DNA of 64,000 nucleotides from Nocardia veterana NBRC 100344 (GCF_000308855.1 NZ_BAGM01000096.1:1-64000); one strand, 5' to 3'. Shown: positions 1 through 8,888, counted from the stretch's first letter. Numbers and translations: made by a program. The notes: a model not told the origin generated them from the sequence alone.

Positions 1-212
1 GCATCGGCGGCACCGTGCGCGGCATCCAACGCCAACTCCACATCCGCGGCCGACGACCGCGCCACCTCACAAAAGGTCTCCCCGTCCACCGGCGACGGAT
101 TCTCGAAATAGCGGCCTTCCACCGGTGCCTTCCACTCGCCACCGATGAAGTTGTCGTAGCGGTCGGCGTAGGAGACGATGCTGCCTTCGGCGCCGGGCTT
201 GGCGTAGATCAT
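1..212 (-). CDS. NAD-dependent aldehyde dehydrogenase, N-terminal fragment (3' end outside window)
   Basis: Only the first 70 codons lie in the window, starting from ATG at 212. The translation begins [15 protein letters not shown] and continues with the YDNFIGGEW and ENPSPVDGE signatures. These are typical of the N-terminal NAD-binding part of class-3-type aldehyde dehydrogenases (ExaC/AldB type) that oxidise short-chain aldehydes to acids. It lies 117 bp downstream of the GAF regulator on the same strand, an arrangement common for alcohol/aldehyde catabolism activators. The catalytic Cys and Glu are beyond the edge, so activity cannot be judged. Confidence 0.85.
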   Translation of the reverse strand, partial: MIYAKPGAEGSIVSYADRYDNFIGGEWKAPVEGRYFENPSPVDGETFCEVARSSAADVELALDAAHGAAD

Positions 213-329
213 GACGGGTGCTCCTCGATGAGTCACGAAGGGTCGGCATCACGACACGGTCATCGTGATGTGCACCACTATGGGCCGCGAGGGTTGGCAC
301 AAGGTTGAACCCGGCTGCGCGCGTCGCGG

Positions 330-1667
330 TCAAGCACGCAGGGCGGTGTGCAGGCGAGCGGCGGCCACCGCCCGGCGCGCGTCCCGGGGCGGTAGCAGCC
401 GCAGCGCGTGTTCGTGGATCTCGATATCGCCCGGCGCCTTCGCGCCGTAGTCCAACGCGTACTCGGCCTCGCCGGCGGACAGCACGGCGGTCCGGATACC
501 GACTTCGAGATACTCCCGCCATTCGACGATGCCGGGCGTCTGCGAACCCGGCAGCAGCGGACCGCGATACAACCGCACCGCCCGCGCCGTGTCACCGGCG
601 GCCAGGGCCGCCAGCATCTCGGTGGCGTCGCAGGACACCGGGCTGGTCAGGCGATAGACCCGGTTGCTGATATCGCCCCCGGTGGCGCGGCGCAGATGGG
701 AGACATCGGCTTTGAGGGTGCTGGATCCGGTCGGGCGATCGCCGTAGACGGCCAGTTGCAGCCGCTCGGGCGTGTAGCCCTCGGGCTCGAGCGCCAGCAG
801 GGTGAGGATCTCCAGCAGCCGGCGCCGCAGCCGCAGCGGCCGCCCGCCGCGAGTCAGGGTGGCACCACCCAGGCACTCCAGCCGCACCCCGGACGCGGTA
901 TACCCCACGCCGCCTTGGAGTTTCGCTTCCACCGCGGCGGTCAACGACAGCACCGTGGACATGGCCAGCGGATGGGAGCGGTCCCAGGTGGTGGACAGAT
1001 CCAGCACCCCGAGCTGGCGGCCGTCGGCGGCCCGGATCGGGGCGCAATAGCAGACCCAGCCGTGCAGGGCCGCCACCAGATGTTCGGCGGAGAACACACT
1101 GCTCGGCCGGCCGGTGTGCAGCGCCAGCGACAGCGCGTTGGTGCCCATGTGGTTCTCGTCCCAGCGCCCGCCGGGGGTGAAGCCCACGCGTTCGGCGCGA
1201 CGGCGCATCACCTGACCGCCGTCGGACCACAGAATCGTGCCCGCCTCGTCGGTGACCGCGGCGACGAAGCCGGCATCGTGGGTGACGCTGTGCAGCTGGT
1301 CCGACAGCTCCGCGATGGGTGCGCGCAGCGGCGACTCGGCCCATCGGGAGGCGACATCGTCCACCGCGGGAGCGCAATCGGTGGCCGGATCGACGAAGGC
1401 TCGCGACCGGAGCCAGGACTGCGCGACGTCCGGTCGCGGGTCCGCGGAATCCGAACCGACGGGTTGCGCGGCCCGGGCTCGCGCCGGACGCTCGGCATCG
1501 GTGCCGGCCTCGGCATCGGTGCTCACCGGATGTGCGGCGCGGGTTTCCGGCGCACACGCCGCCTCGATCTCGATCGGACCGTGGCGCGGATTCGGCACCC
1601 AGCGCGCCCATTGCCGTTCCAGCGCGGCCCGGCGCCGCAGCAGCGCGCTGTCCGGTCCTGTTCGCAT
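330..1667 (-). CDS. GAF-domain transcriptional regulator of the adjacent aldehyde dehydrogenase
   Basis: This 445-residue protein has a central GAF-like sensor (about residues 120-265; RWDENHMGTNALSLAL and WVCYCAPI are typical of AcoR/GAF activators). A winged-helix-like segment follows (LLEILTLLALEPEGYTPERL...STLKADVSHLRR, about 285-350), with an alpha-helical tail resembling bacterial transcription-activation domains. No AAA+ or Fis domain is present, so it is not a sigma-54 activator. ATG 1667 was preferred over the GTG two codons upstream because GGTGAGG sits at proper spacing. It probably controls the co-directional aldehyde dehydrogenase; the inducer is unknown. Confidence 0.75.
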   Translation of the reverse strand: MRTGPDSALLRRRAALERQWARWVPNPRHGPIEIEAACAPETRAAHPVSTDAEAGTDAERPARARAAQPVGSDSADPRPDVAQSWLRSRAFVDPATDCAPAVDDVASRWAESPLRAPIAELSDQLHSVTHDAGFVAAVTDEAGTILWSDGGQVMRRRAERVGFTPGGRWDENHMGTNALSLALHTGRPSSVFSAEHLVAALHGWVCYCAPIRAADGRQLGVLDLSTTWDRSHPLAMSTVLSLTAAVEAKLQGGVGYTASGVRLECLGGATLTRGGRPLRLRRRLLEILTLLALEPEGYTPERLQLAVYGDRPTGSSTLKADVSHLRRATGGDISNRVYRLTSPVSCDATEMLAALAAGDTARAVRLYRGPLLPGSQTPGIVEWREYLEVGIRTAVLSAGEAEYALDYGAKAPGDIEIHEHALRLLPPRDARRAVAAARLHTALRA

Positions 1668-1808
1668 CCGCACCTCACCCGTCGCCGGTCGGCCCGCACT
1701 CCAGCGCGGTCCGGGATGCCGGGCCGCACGGCTGTCGGCTCGAGCCTCATTGTCCAGCAGACCGGCTCGTCGTGGGCCCGAAACCGGCGGTGCGCGCGAG
1801 GGCCGGCG

Positions 1809-2312
1809 TCAGATCGGCGTCAACTGGAACAGCCGGAACCGGCGCGTCCCGGCCAGCCGCTGCTCCATCGCGTATCCGGGCCAGTAGGCGACCGCCCGCT
1901 CCCATGCCCGTTCGCGTTCGGCGCCGCTCAGGTGATCGACCCGCACCTTGACCCGCCGGCCGCCGGTGTGCACCTCGGCATCCGAGGCGGCGGCGAGATT
2001 CGCCGACCAGGACGGGTGTTCCGGCCGGCCCCAGTTCGACCCGACCAGCAGATACCGGTCCGGCCCGTCGGGCACGTACAGCAGTGACACGGTGCGTGGC
2101 AACCCGGACTTGCGGCCCAGCACGGTCAGCTCCATCGAAGGGAGACCGGCCAGGTCGAGGACACCGTGGCGCCCCCGGGTGAGCCGCCGGACGATGCGTT
2201 CCAGGACGGCGACCACCGGGCCGGTGCGCATCACCCAGGGGATGCGGGCGATGGCCCGGCCCAGGGCCGGCAGTGGGTTCCGCAGAATCGAGCGCTGCTG
2301 ACGGTCCGACAT
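1809..2312 (-). CDS. Nitroreductase/deazaflavin (F420)-dependent oxidoreductase family protein
   Basis: A 167-residue protein of the Ddn/FDOR split-barrel family that binds F420 (or a flavin). Family signatures are visible: LTVLGRKSGLPRTVSLLYVPDG (strand pair and cofactor phosphate loop), YLLVGSNWGRPEHPSWSANL and the VHTGGRRVKVRV strand. The C-terminus AYWPGYAMEQRLAGTRRFRLFQLTPI is typical. The start was placed at ATG 2312, which has GGAG 5 nt upstream, rather than at the earlier in-frame ATG 2327. It lies 25 bp after msrA on the same strand, so co-transcription is possible. The substrate cannot be deduced. Confidence 0.85.
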   Translation of the reverse strand: MSDRQQRSILRNPLPALGRAIARIPWVMRTGPVVAVLERIVRRLTRGRHGVLDLAGLPSMELTVLGRKSGLPRTVSLLYVPDGPDRYLLVGSNWGRPEHPSWSANLAAASDAEVHTGGRRVKVRVDHLSGAERERAWERAVAYWPGYAMEQRLAGTRRFRLFQLTPI

Positions 2313-2337
2313 GGTGCTCCGCGTCATCGCGAGGTGG

Positions 2338-2853
2338 TTATCGCGAGGTCGCCGCGCGTTTGGGCAGCTTCCAGCCCGGGCGCGGGAAATGGCAGGTGTA
2401 GCCGTCGGGGTACCGCTGCAGGTAGTCCTGGTGCTCGGGTTCGGCCTCCCAGAACTCCGACGCCGGGGTCACCTCGGTGACCACCTTGCCCGGCCACAAA
2501 CCCGAGGCGTCCACGTCGGCGATGGTGTCCTGCGCGATCGCCTTCTGCTCCTCGTCGAGGTAGAAGATCGCCGAACGGTAGCTGCTGCCGATGTCGTTGC
2601 CCTGCCGGTCCTTGGTCGAGGGGTCGTGGATCTGGAAGAAGAATTCGAGCAACGTCCGATAGTCGGTACGGGCGGGGTCGTAGACGATCTCCACGGCCTC
2701 CGCGTGGCCCGGATGGTTGCGGTAGGTCGGGTGGTCGTTGCGCCCGCCGGTGTATCCCACGCGCGTGGAGATCACACCCCGTTGCCGGCGAATCAACTCC
2801 TGCATGCCCCAGAAGCAGCCGCCTGCCAGAATCGCCCTGCGTGTGTCGGTCAC
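2338..2853 (-). CDS. msrA: Peptide methionine-(S)-S-oxide reductase MsrA
   Basis: 171 residues, the usual MsrA length. The catalytic GGCFWGMQ motif near the N-terminus carries the nucleophilic Cys, and the substrate-pocket signatures [44 protein letters not shown] and [21 protein letters not shown] follow. It repairs S-methionine sulfoxide in oxidised proteins using thioredoxin. A GTG start at 2853 with a perfect AGGAGG 5 nt upstream fixes the N-terminus and excludes the longer upstream reading frame. Its position beside the SigF module suggests a stress role, but no SigF promoter is visible at this gene. Confidence 0.96.
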   Translation of the reverse strand: MTDTRRAILAGGCFWGMQELIRRQRGVISTRVGYTGGRNDHPTYRNHPGHAEAVEIVYDPARTDYRTLLEFFFQIHDPSTKDRQGNDIGSSYRSAIFYLDEEQKAIAQDTIADVDASGLWPGKVVTEVTPASEFWEAEPEHQDYLQRYPDGYTCHFPRPGWKLPKRAATSR

Positions 2854-2941
2854 GCTTCCTCCTTCAGCATTCGGTCCCCACCCAGTATTGCCCCGATACA
2901 ACTCCCGCGAGACCCGGAAAAGTCCCGCTCGCCGCGCCCGG

Positions 2942-3430
2942 CTACCGGTCCTCCACGTCCGCCTCGGAATTCGTTGCGGGCACGGCGATTTCGGTATGCA
3001 GGTCCACCCTGGTCCCGTCGGGGCCGGTGGTGATGTCGACATCGGTGATCAGCGCCCGCATGATCGAGAGTCCGCGCCCGCGCACCGGGTCCGGCGCCTC
3101 GGTGCGGCGTTCCCAGCTGCCGTGGTCGACGATGGACAGATACAGATCCGTCCCGGTGATCTCGCCGCGCAACCCCACCATGCCCGGCCCTTCGCGGTAG
3201 CCGTGTTCCACCGCGTTGGTGCAGGCCTCGTCCACCGCCAACAGCACGTCGTAGACCTGGTCGGCGCCGAGACCGCCCCGCTGCAGCCATTCGCGCAGTT
3301 CGTGGCGCACCTCGGAGATGCGCCCGGCCTCGGAAAGAAAATTCGCCTCGAAAGGTTCCACCAGCGACCTCGGTTCGCGTCTCTCGTATCCCCCGGCCGG
3401 ATCGTCGGGAGGATCTCGAAATCCGCTCAT
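2942..3430 (-). CDS. RsbW-type ATP-binding anti-sigma factor/serine kinase
   Basis: A 162-residue GHKL (HATPase_c_2) protein. The N-box is canonical ([16 protein letters not shown], with both Glu and Asn), followed by the G1-like IVDHGSWE and G2 [10 protein letters not shown]. Such proteins bind a sigma factor or phosphorylate a STAS antagonist. ATG 3430 is preferred over 3496 because GGAGTGAGGGA precedes it. It lies downstream of sigF on the same strand, making it the second RsbW-like gene in this cluster. Unlike the UsfX-type protein upstream of sigF, it keeps the N-box Asn and is the more likely active kinase. Its cognate sigma factor or antagonist is inferred only from proximity. Confidence 0.88.
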   Translation of the reverse strand: MSGFRDPPDDPAGGYERREPRSLVEPFEANFLSEAGRISEVRHELREWLQRGGLGADQVYDVLLAVDEACTNAVEHGYREGPGMVGLRGEITGTDLYLSIVDHGSWERRTEAPDPVRGRGLSIMRALITDVDITTGPDGTRVDLHTEIAVPATNSEADVEDR

Positions 3431-3513
3431 TCCCTCACTCCGATCGCAGCCGATGATCGTCTCGACATCGGCGATACCCCCTTTCACGCGCGCCATGCGG
3501 CACGATCGTCCGA

Positions 3514-4314
3514 TCAGTCACGCAGAGCCTTCTCGCGCAGCTGTTTCAGCGTTCTGGTGAGGATCCGGGAGACCTGCATCTGCGAACAGCCCAGTTTGCG
3601 CGCGATCTGCTCCTGGGTCATGCCGCCGAAGAACCGCATGGTCAGCACGTAACGTTCCCGCTCGGGCAGGGCGTCGATCAGCGGTTTCACCGTCAGGGTG
3701 TCGTCGATCGCCCCGAAAGTGGGATCTTCGTCACCCAGGGTGTCCAGGATCGAACTTCCGGAGCGGGTGTCGTCCTCGCCGGTCGGGACGTCGAGGGATT
3801 GCGTCTGATAGGCGTTGCGGGCGATCAGGGCCTGCGTCACCTCGCCGAGATCGGCGTCCATCTCCTCGGCGATCTCGCGGGCCCGCGGCATCCGGCCCAG
3901 CCGTTGCGACAGGGTTTCCACGGTGGGGCCGAGCGCGGTCTGGATCTCCTTGATCCGCCGGGGGACTCGCAGCGCCCAGGTGTGATCGCGGAAGTGGCGG
4001 CGCACCTCCCCCATCACCGTCGGCACCGCGAAGGCCAGGAACGGCGACCCCTGCGTCGGATCGAACCGGTCGACGGCGGCGACCAGCCCGACTCGGGCGA
4101 TCTGCAGCAGATCTTCGAAATTCTCGCCTCGACCACTGAATTTGCGGGCGATGTGTTCGGCCAGCGGCAGGCACCGCTCGATCACCCGTTCACGCAGCTG
4201 CGCTCGCCGGGGATCGTCGGCCGGCAGCGCGGCGAGCTCGGTGAACAACGGGGCGACATCGTCGTAGCCGTCGGGGTGCGAGCGGTTGGCGCCCGAAGCG
4301 TTCTCAGGCGACAT
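3514..4314 (-). CDS. sigF: Stress-response RNA polymerase sigma factor SigF (SigB/SigF/SigG family)
   Basis: A 266-residue group 3 sigma factor. Region 2 is visible as ENFEDLLQIARVGLVAAVDRFDPTQGSPFLAFAVPTVMGEVRRHFRD, region 3 around RRIKEIQTALGPTVETLSQRLGR, and the region 4 helix-turn-helix at MTQEQIARKLGCSQMQVSRILTRTLKQLREKA. In actinobacteria it directs stationary-phase and stress genes with GTT-N14/16-GGGTAT promoters. The start is ATG 4314; an in-frame TTG at 4347 is possible. The gene overlaps its upstream anti-sigma gene by 11 nt, implying translational coupling, as in mycobacterial usfX-sigF. Confidence 0.93.
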   Translation of the reverse strand: MSPENASGANRSHPDGYDDVAPLFTELAALPADDPRRAQLRERVIERCLPLAEHIARKFSGRGENFEDLLQIARVGLVAAVDRFDPTQGSPFLAFAVPTVMGEVRRHFRDHTWALRVPRRIKEIQTALGPTVETLSQRLGRMPRAREIAEEMDADLGEVTQALIARNAYQTQSLDVPTGEDDTRSGSSILDTLGDEDPTFGAIDDTLTVKPLIDALPERERYVLTMRFFGGMTQEQIARKLGCSQMQVSRILTRTLKQLREKALRD

Positions 4315-4738
4315 CGGTTCCGCCACGGGCCCAGCGGAATTCGACAACGGTGGGATATCCGCCCACGGCTTCGTCGTAGTCCGACGTGTCGGTGCGCACC
4401 CACTCGGTGAGGGTCGTCACGATATGCCAGCCGAAGCTGCCGGTATCGGGGCCGTCGGCCGTCGTGGCCACCGCGGCCACGCGCACGTCCATGGTCGACT
4501 CACCGGCGGTGAACGAGCAGTCGATCACCGTATCGGGCGCCGCGTCCACGACCAGCGCACTGACCACCTCGTCGACGGCCAGGCGGATGTCGGTGGCCTC
4601 GTCGATACCGAAATCGGCGACCAGCGCGACGGTTTCGGTCAGCGCCCGGACCATTACGAGCTGTTCCACGAGGGCCGGCACCTGGAATCCGACCGCAGTG
4701 GTCCCCGCGTCCGGAGACACCTTCTCGACCATGCTCAT
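4304..4738 (-). CDS. UsfX/RsbW-like anti-sigma-F factor
   Basis: A 144-residue protein aligning by eye with mycobacterial UsfX (RsbW). It shares the DIRLAVDEV segment and the C-terminal GSFGWHIVTTL..WVRTD block. It should hold SigF inactive until displaced by a STAS antagonist. The GHKL N-box is altered: the usual Glu-x3-Asn reads E-V-V-S-A, so a metal-ligand Asn is absent. As I recall, the mycobacterial protein also lacks it. ATG 4738 has GGGAG upstream. It forms the first gene of the usfX-sigF-rsbW unit. Confidence 0.85.
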   Translation of the reverse strand: MSMVEKVSPDAGTTAVGFQVPALVEQLVMVRALTETVALVADFGIDEATDIRLAVDEVVSALVVDAAPDTVIDCSFTAGESTMDVRVAAVATTADGPDTGSFGWHIVTTLTEWVRTDTSDYDEAVGGYPTVVEFRWARGGTDVA

Positions 4739-4826
4739 TCGTTGCTCCCAAATATAGTGCCGCAAAACGAATTCACAGCGTACGCGAGCGCGCGCCCGAT
4801 ACCATCCTCTCGCATCGGAGGCGCCC

Positions 4827-4851
4827 GTTCGAAACTTGCCGGAACGGGTAT
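4827..4851 (+). promoter_or_regulatory. SigF/SigB-type promoter upstream of the STAS antagonist gene
   Basis: GTTCG at 4827-4831 is followed after 14 nt by GGGTAT at 4846-4851. This matches the GTTT/GNNT-N14-16-GGGTAT consensus of SigF and Streptomyces SigB promoters. It lies 115 bp upstream of the antagonist ATG and points toward it, suggesting the antagonist is itself under SigF control. No equally good match was seen on the opposite strand for the usfX-sigF unit. Confidence 0.5.
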
Positions 4852-4965
4852 GTTGTTCAGCGGCGAATGCTCGCCACGCCGCATACAGCGGCGCAGATCG
4901 GAATACGCCGGAGGTATCGAAGTGGCGAAATGCGGTACGAATCGCCCCGCGTGGAAGGTGGCCCG

Positions 4966-5334
4966 ATGAACGGCGAACGGGTGTCACCGCTGTTGCGCAC
5001 GGAGCACCGCACGGAAGGTTCGGCCGTGGTCGTGACCGTGCACGGTGAGGTGGACATGAACTCCGCACCGCACCTGCAGACGGCCCTCGATCAGGCCCTG
5101 CAGTCCGAACCCAGCACCGTGGTGCTGGATATGACCGAGGTGGGATTCCTCGGTTCGGCCGGGCTGAGTGTGCTGCTCGCGACCTCTCAGGCCGGTCCGG
5201 CCGGCGGCCTGCGCGTGGTGGCCTCACCCGCGGTCCGGCGGCCGATCGAGGTGACCGCCCTGGACAAGCTGCTGCGGCTGTTCGCGACCGTCGAGGAGGC
5301 GCTGGCCGCGCCCGAACAGTCCCCCTCGGCCTGA
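4966..5334 (+). CDS. STAS-domain anti-sigma factor antagonist (RsbV type)
   Basis: A 122-residue protein that is a single STAS domain. VVVTVHGEVDMNSAPHLQTAL forms the first strand-helix unit. TVVLDMTEVGFLGSAGLSVLL contains the conserved phospho-acceptor Ser at about position 64. Dephosphorylated STAS antagonists sequester RsbW/UsfX proteins and free the sigma factor. ATG 4966 is chosen because GGAAGGTGG lies just upstream. It is divergent from usfX-sigF and has a SigF-type promoter, so it probably belongs to the same partner-switching loop. Confidence 0.9.
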   Translation: MNGERVSPLLRTEHRTEGSAVVVTVHGEVDMNSAPHLQTALDQALQSEPSTVVLDMTEVGFLGSAGLSVLLATSQAGPAGGLRVVASPAVRRPIEVTALDKLLRLFATVEEALAAPEQSPSA

Positions 5335-5355
5335 TCCGGCCGGTGCCGGGCCCCG

Positions 5356-5802
5356 TCATCGCTGCCGGGGCAACCGGACGACCTGGACGAAGAATTCATC
5401 GATATGCTTGATCGCGGCGATGAATTGATCCAGGTCGACCGGTTTGGTCACATAGGCATTGGCGTGCAGGCGATAACTGCGCAGAATGTCTTCCTCGGCC
5501 GCAGAGGTGGTCAGTACCACCACCGGAATATGGCTGAGGTCCGGATCGGATTTGATCTTTTCCAGAATTTGCCGGCCGTCGTATTTCGGTAGGTTCAGAT
5601 CGAGCAGAATGAGATCGGGCCGCGGCGCGTCGGGGAATTCCCCCTGCCGGTACAGGAAATCCAGCGCCTCCTGCCCGTCGTGCGCGACGTGCAGTGTGTT
5701 GCCGATCTTGCCGTCCTCGAAGGCTTCCCGCGTCATCAGCTCATCGCCCGGATCGTCCTCGACGAGCAGGATGTCGATGGGCTGGCCCACTGGTACGGTC
5801 AT
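5356..5802 (-). CDS. Single-domain response regulator (Rcp1/CheY-like)
   Basis: A 148-residue stand-alone receiver domain with no output domain. The acidic pair EDD (15-17), phospho-acceptor Asp about 68 (LILLDLNLPKYDG), Thr in VVLTTSAAEEDI and Lys in AYVTKPVDLDQF are all present. The sequence resembles Rcp1-type regulators paired with phytochrome-like kinases. The gene overlaps the histidine kinase stop by 4 nt (ATGA) and has AAGGAG upstream. It is the third gene of the PP2C-kinase-regulator operon and likely relays phosphate or sequesters it from the kinase. Confidence 0.9.
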   Translation of the reverse strand: MTVPVGQPIDILLVEDDPGDELMTREAFEDGKIGNTLHVAHDGQEALDFLYRQGEFPDAPRPDLILLDLNLPKYDGRQILEKIKSDPDLSHIPVVVLTTSAAEEDILRSYRLHANAYVTKPVDLDQFIAAIKHIDEFFVQVVRLPRQR

Positions 5803-7406
5803 GCGTCGGCTCCTTCGGATACGGGGTCGAGGGCGGCGGGCGTGGTCCGCGCCGCGAGGGTGAAGCACAGGCGGGCGCCGGCGGTGTAGTCGGTATCGAT
5901 CCACAGCGTGCCGCCGTGATGTTCGACGATCTTCTTGCACAGGGCCAGCCCGATGCCGGTACCGCTGTACTCCTCCCGGCTGTGCAGGCGCTGGAAGATC
6001 ACGAAGACCTTGTCGGCGAACTCCGGCGGAATACCTATTCCATTGTCGGACACCGTCATTCGCCATTCGCCCGGGAGATCGCCGGCTTCGCACTCTATCC
6101 GGACGACCGGTGCGGTATCGGGCTTGCGGAATTTCACGGCGTTGCCGATCAGGTTCTGCCAGAGCATGGTCAGCAGGGTCGGTTCGCCCTGGAGCTCCGG
6201 CAGGTGTGGCGGCCGCTCGACCACCGCACCGGATTCCTCGATCGCACCGGACAGGTTGTCCAGCGCCGCATCCAGGGTCGCGTCCAGTGCCACGACTTCG
6301 TTGCCGTCGATCACCCGGCCCACCCGGGAGAACGTCAGCAGGTCGTTGATCAGGCGCTGCATCCGCTTGGCGCCGTCGACGGCGTAGTCGATGTACTGTT
6401 TGGCCCGCTCGTCGAGCTGATCGCCGTAGCGCTTCTCCAACAGCTGACAGAAAGCCGCGACCTTGCGCAGCGGCTCCTGGAGATCATGAGACGCGACGTA
6501 GGCGAACTGTTCCAACTCGGCATTGGAGCGGCGCAGTTGCACCGTCTGGCGATCCAGATCGGTCGCCTGCTGGGCGAGCAGCACCTCCTGCGCGCGCGAA
6601 GAGCTCAGTTCGGAGACCACGCGGGTGCGCATCTCCTCCACCGCCTCGGCGACGGTTGCCAGGTCGGCCGGGCCGTGCGCCTCGATCCGGTGGTCGAATT
6701 CTCCGTCGGCCACGCGACGCGAGGCGCGGGTCAGATCGTCGAGCGGGCGGGCGATCAGCCGCCGGATCAGCACGGTGAGCGCCAGGCCGGTGAGCAGCAC
6801 GAGCCCGACCACCGCGATCAGCACCCGATCGCGCAACGTCCGCGCCCGCTCCAACTCGGCGCGGTCGTGAGCGATGGCGGCCGCCGAATCCGCGTTCTGC
6901 GCAGCGAATTTCGCCCGCAACTCGTCGAACAGCGCCTTACCCCGGGTAACCAGGGTCGTGGTATCGGGCCGGGGTGCTCCCGCCGCCGCGATCAGCGGTT
7001 GGGCGTAATCGGTGCGCCAGCGGTGCGCGGCGTCCTCGACCGCGTTCAGATCGTCGAGCAGCGCCGGGCGTCCGGCCGCCAGTTCGCGAATGCGCGCGGC
7101 GGCCGCCGCTTCGTCGGTGACTCCCCGGTCGTAGGGCTCCAGAAACTGCTGCTCGGCCGAGATCGCATAGCCACGCAGTCCGGTCTCCTGATTGACCAGC
7201 GCGGCCTGCAGCCGATAGGCCTCGGTCGCGGCCGGTTGGGTGCGGTCGAGCAGGCGGTCGGTGATGGTGTTGGTATGCGCGATGACCTGGCCGGCGACGA
7301 CCGCGCCGACCAGGACCACGACGACATTCAGGGCGAGTACCAGCTGGAACCAGGTTTGTGCGGTCAGTCGGGCGACGAACCCACCGCGGCGCCGAACGTC
7401 GCTCAC
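5799..7406 (-). CDS. CHASE3-domain membrane sensor histidine kinase
   Basis: A 535-residue membrane kinase. TM1 is at about 20-42 and a CHASE3-type extracytoplasmic helical sensor at about 45-185 (QETGLRGYAISAEQQFLEPY is diagnostic). TM2 is at about 194-214, HAMP at about 215-268, and a short coiled coil precedes the dimerisation domain. The phospho-acceptor His is about 307 (YVASHDLQEPLRK), followed by a HATPase_c domain (IGNAVKF, DNGIGIP, GTGIGLALCKKIVEHHGG). The GTG start overlaps the upstream phosphatase stop by 4 nt. The ligand of the CHASE3 sensor is unknown. Confidence 0.93.
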   Translation of the reverse strand: MSDVRRRGGFVARLTAQTWFQLVLALNVVVVLVGAVVAGQVIAHTNTITDRLLDRTQPAATEAYRLQAALVNQETGLRGYAISAEQQFLEPYDRGVTDEAAAAARIRELAAGRPALLDDLNAVEDAAHRWRTDYAQPLIAAAGAPRPDTTTLVTRGKALFDELRAKFAAQNADSAAAIAHDRAELERARTLRDRVLIAVVGLVLLTGLALTVLIRRLIARPLDDLTRASRRVADGEFDHRIEAHGPADLATVAEAVEEMRTRVVSELSSSRAQEVLLAQQATDLDRQTVQLRRSNAELEQFAYVASHDLQEPLRKVAAFCQLLEKRYGDQLDERAKQYIDYAVDGAKRMQRLINDLLTFSRVGRVIDGNEVVALDATLDAALDNLSGAIEESGAVVERPPHLPELQGEPTLLTMLWQNLIGNAVKFRKPDTAPVVRIECEAGDLPGEWRMTVSDNGIGIPPEFADKVFVIFQRLHSREEYSGTGIGLALCKKIVEHHGGTLWIDTDYTAGARLCFTLAARTTPAALDPVSEGADA

Positions 7407-8767
7407 TCGCCCCGCACTTCCTCGCGCGGACGCCTACGCAGGTAGACGATCGCGACATCGTCGTCGAGCCCGCCCGCCGGAGCGGCGATCGCTTCCACCC
7501 GACCCAGCAGTTCGTCGAGATAGCGGGCCGGTTGGTCGGCGGTCACGGATTCCGCGATCGACAGCAGGCCCTGCTCCCCGAGCCACCCGCCGTCGGCTCC
7601 GGTGCGCACCTCGAACAGGCCGTCGGTGAACAGGATCAGCCCGGTGCCCACCGGCACGGTCAACTCGCTCACCGGCCAGTCGGCGCGGCCGGGCATGAAG
7701 CCGATCGCGGGCCCGCCGGGCACCTCGACCCACTCGGTGCCGGCCGGCGAGTGCACCAGCATGCCGGGATGACCCGCGCGGATCACCTCCGCCCGGTCCC
7801 CGCCGGGCGGAACGTAGAGCGTGGTCAGGGTCGCGAAGGTGTGCGGTCCGGTGCGCTCGGCGACCAGCACCTGCTCCAGCAGCCGGAGCTGGCAGGCACC
7901 GGTGATCCCACTGAAAACCAGTGTGCGCCAAGCCAACCGCAGCCCCACACCGATGGCCGCCTCATCCGGGCCGTGCCCGGCGACATCACCGATCAGGGCG
8001 TGGACGGCACCGTCCTCCGCCTGGACGACGTCATAGAAATCCCCGCCCAGCAGCGAATGCGCCCGGCCGGGCCGGTACCGCGAGACCACATCGACGACGG
8101 GGGCGCCGCGCAACAGCGGTTTGGGCAACAGCCCCCGTTCCAGTCGCGCGTTCTCCGCCGCCCGCATGGTGGTGGCCCGCAGCGCGGCGGTGGTCCGCTC
8201 GGCCTGCTTGCGCTGAATCGCATAGCGGACCGCACGGCCGAACCATTCGGGTTCCACGCGGCCCTTGACCAGGTAGTCCTGCGCGCCGGCAGCCATCGCG
8301 GCCAGACCGGTTTGTTCCTCGTCGAGCCCGGTCATCACGACGACGGCGACCTGATCGGTGTATTCGCGCAGCTGCGCCAGCGCATCCAGCCCGTGCGAAT
8401 CGGGCAGATTCAGATCCAGCAGGACACAGTCGGGCAGGCCCGCGGCCAGCCATGCACCGGCCTCGGCCAGTGACCGGACGTGTTCCAGCCGCACCCCGGG
8501 TGCACCGTCGGCAACGAGTTCCTCGACCAGCAACGCATCGCCGGGGTCGTCCTCCACCAGCAGAATCGTCTGGGCGGGCGGCACCGGCTGTCCGTACGCG
8601 GGCCGCAGCGCGGCGGATGCCACGAACTCCGACGCTCGCTCACCGCGCGCCGGTACCGGCTCGGCACCGTCGGACGACGGTTGTGCGGACCCCGACATAT
8701 CGCGAAACCGTGGGACCTGCTCCCAGGCGGGAACAGCCACCGTGCCTACAGCGGCACGTTTCGACAA
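7403..8767 (-). CDS. Response regulator fused to PP2C-type serine phosphatase (RsbU/PPM family)
   Basis: A 454-residue protein. The N-terminal receiver domain (about 66-185) has VEDDPGD, phospho-acceptor Asp about 118 (VLLDLNLPDSHG) and Lys in YLVKGR. A short coiled linker leads to a SpoIIE/PP2C catalytic domain (about 225-445) with the metal-binding motifs LLGGDFYDVV, LIGDVAGHGPDEAA, LFTDGLFEVR and GGLDDDVAIVYL. It would dephosphorylate a STAS antagonist in a phosphorylation-dependent manner and so activate SigF. A TTG start at 8767 is supported by GGAGG 7 nt upstream. It leads a three-gene operon with 4-nt overlaps. Confidence 0.93.
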   Translation of the reverse strand: MSKRAAVGTVAVPAWEQVPRFRDMSGSAQPSSDGAEPVPARGERASEFVASAALRPAYGQPVPPAQTILLVEDDPGDALLVEELVADGAPGVRLEHVRSLAEAGAWLAAGLPDCVLLDLNLPDSHGLDALAQLREYTDQVAVVVMTGLDEEQTGLAAMAAGAQDYLVKGRVEPEWFGRAVRYAIQRKQAERTTAALRATTMRAAENARLERGLLPKPLLRGAPVVDVVSRYRPGRAHSLLGGDFYDVVQAEDGAVHALIGDVAGHGPDEAAIGVGLRLAWRTLVFSGITGACQLRLLEQVLVAERTGPHTFATLTTLYVPPGGDRAEVIRAGHPGMLVHSPAGTEWVEVPGGPAIGFMPGRADWPVSELTVPVGTGLILFTDGLFEVRTGADGGWLGEQGLLSIAESVTADQPARYLDELLGRVEAIAAPAGGLDDDVAIVYLRRRPREEVRGE

Positions 8768-8888
8768 TGCTGCCTCCGATCAAAGAAGTGGCGGCACCAG
8801 CGCACGCCGACTTGCTCAGCGGCCCGTTGCTCGACCGTGAGGCATAGCTGATCCTATCCGACCGGGGGCGAGTACGCGGCGACGGTGA

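Noticed and set aside
2854-3042. Longer MsrA beginning at 3042
   Set aside because: AGGAGG sits right before GTG 2853, the family N-terminus matches there, and the extension overlaps the downstream part of the anti-sigma factor gene.
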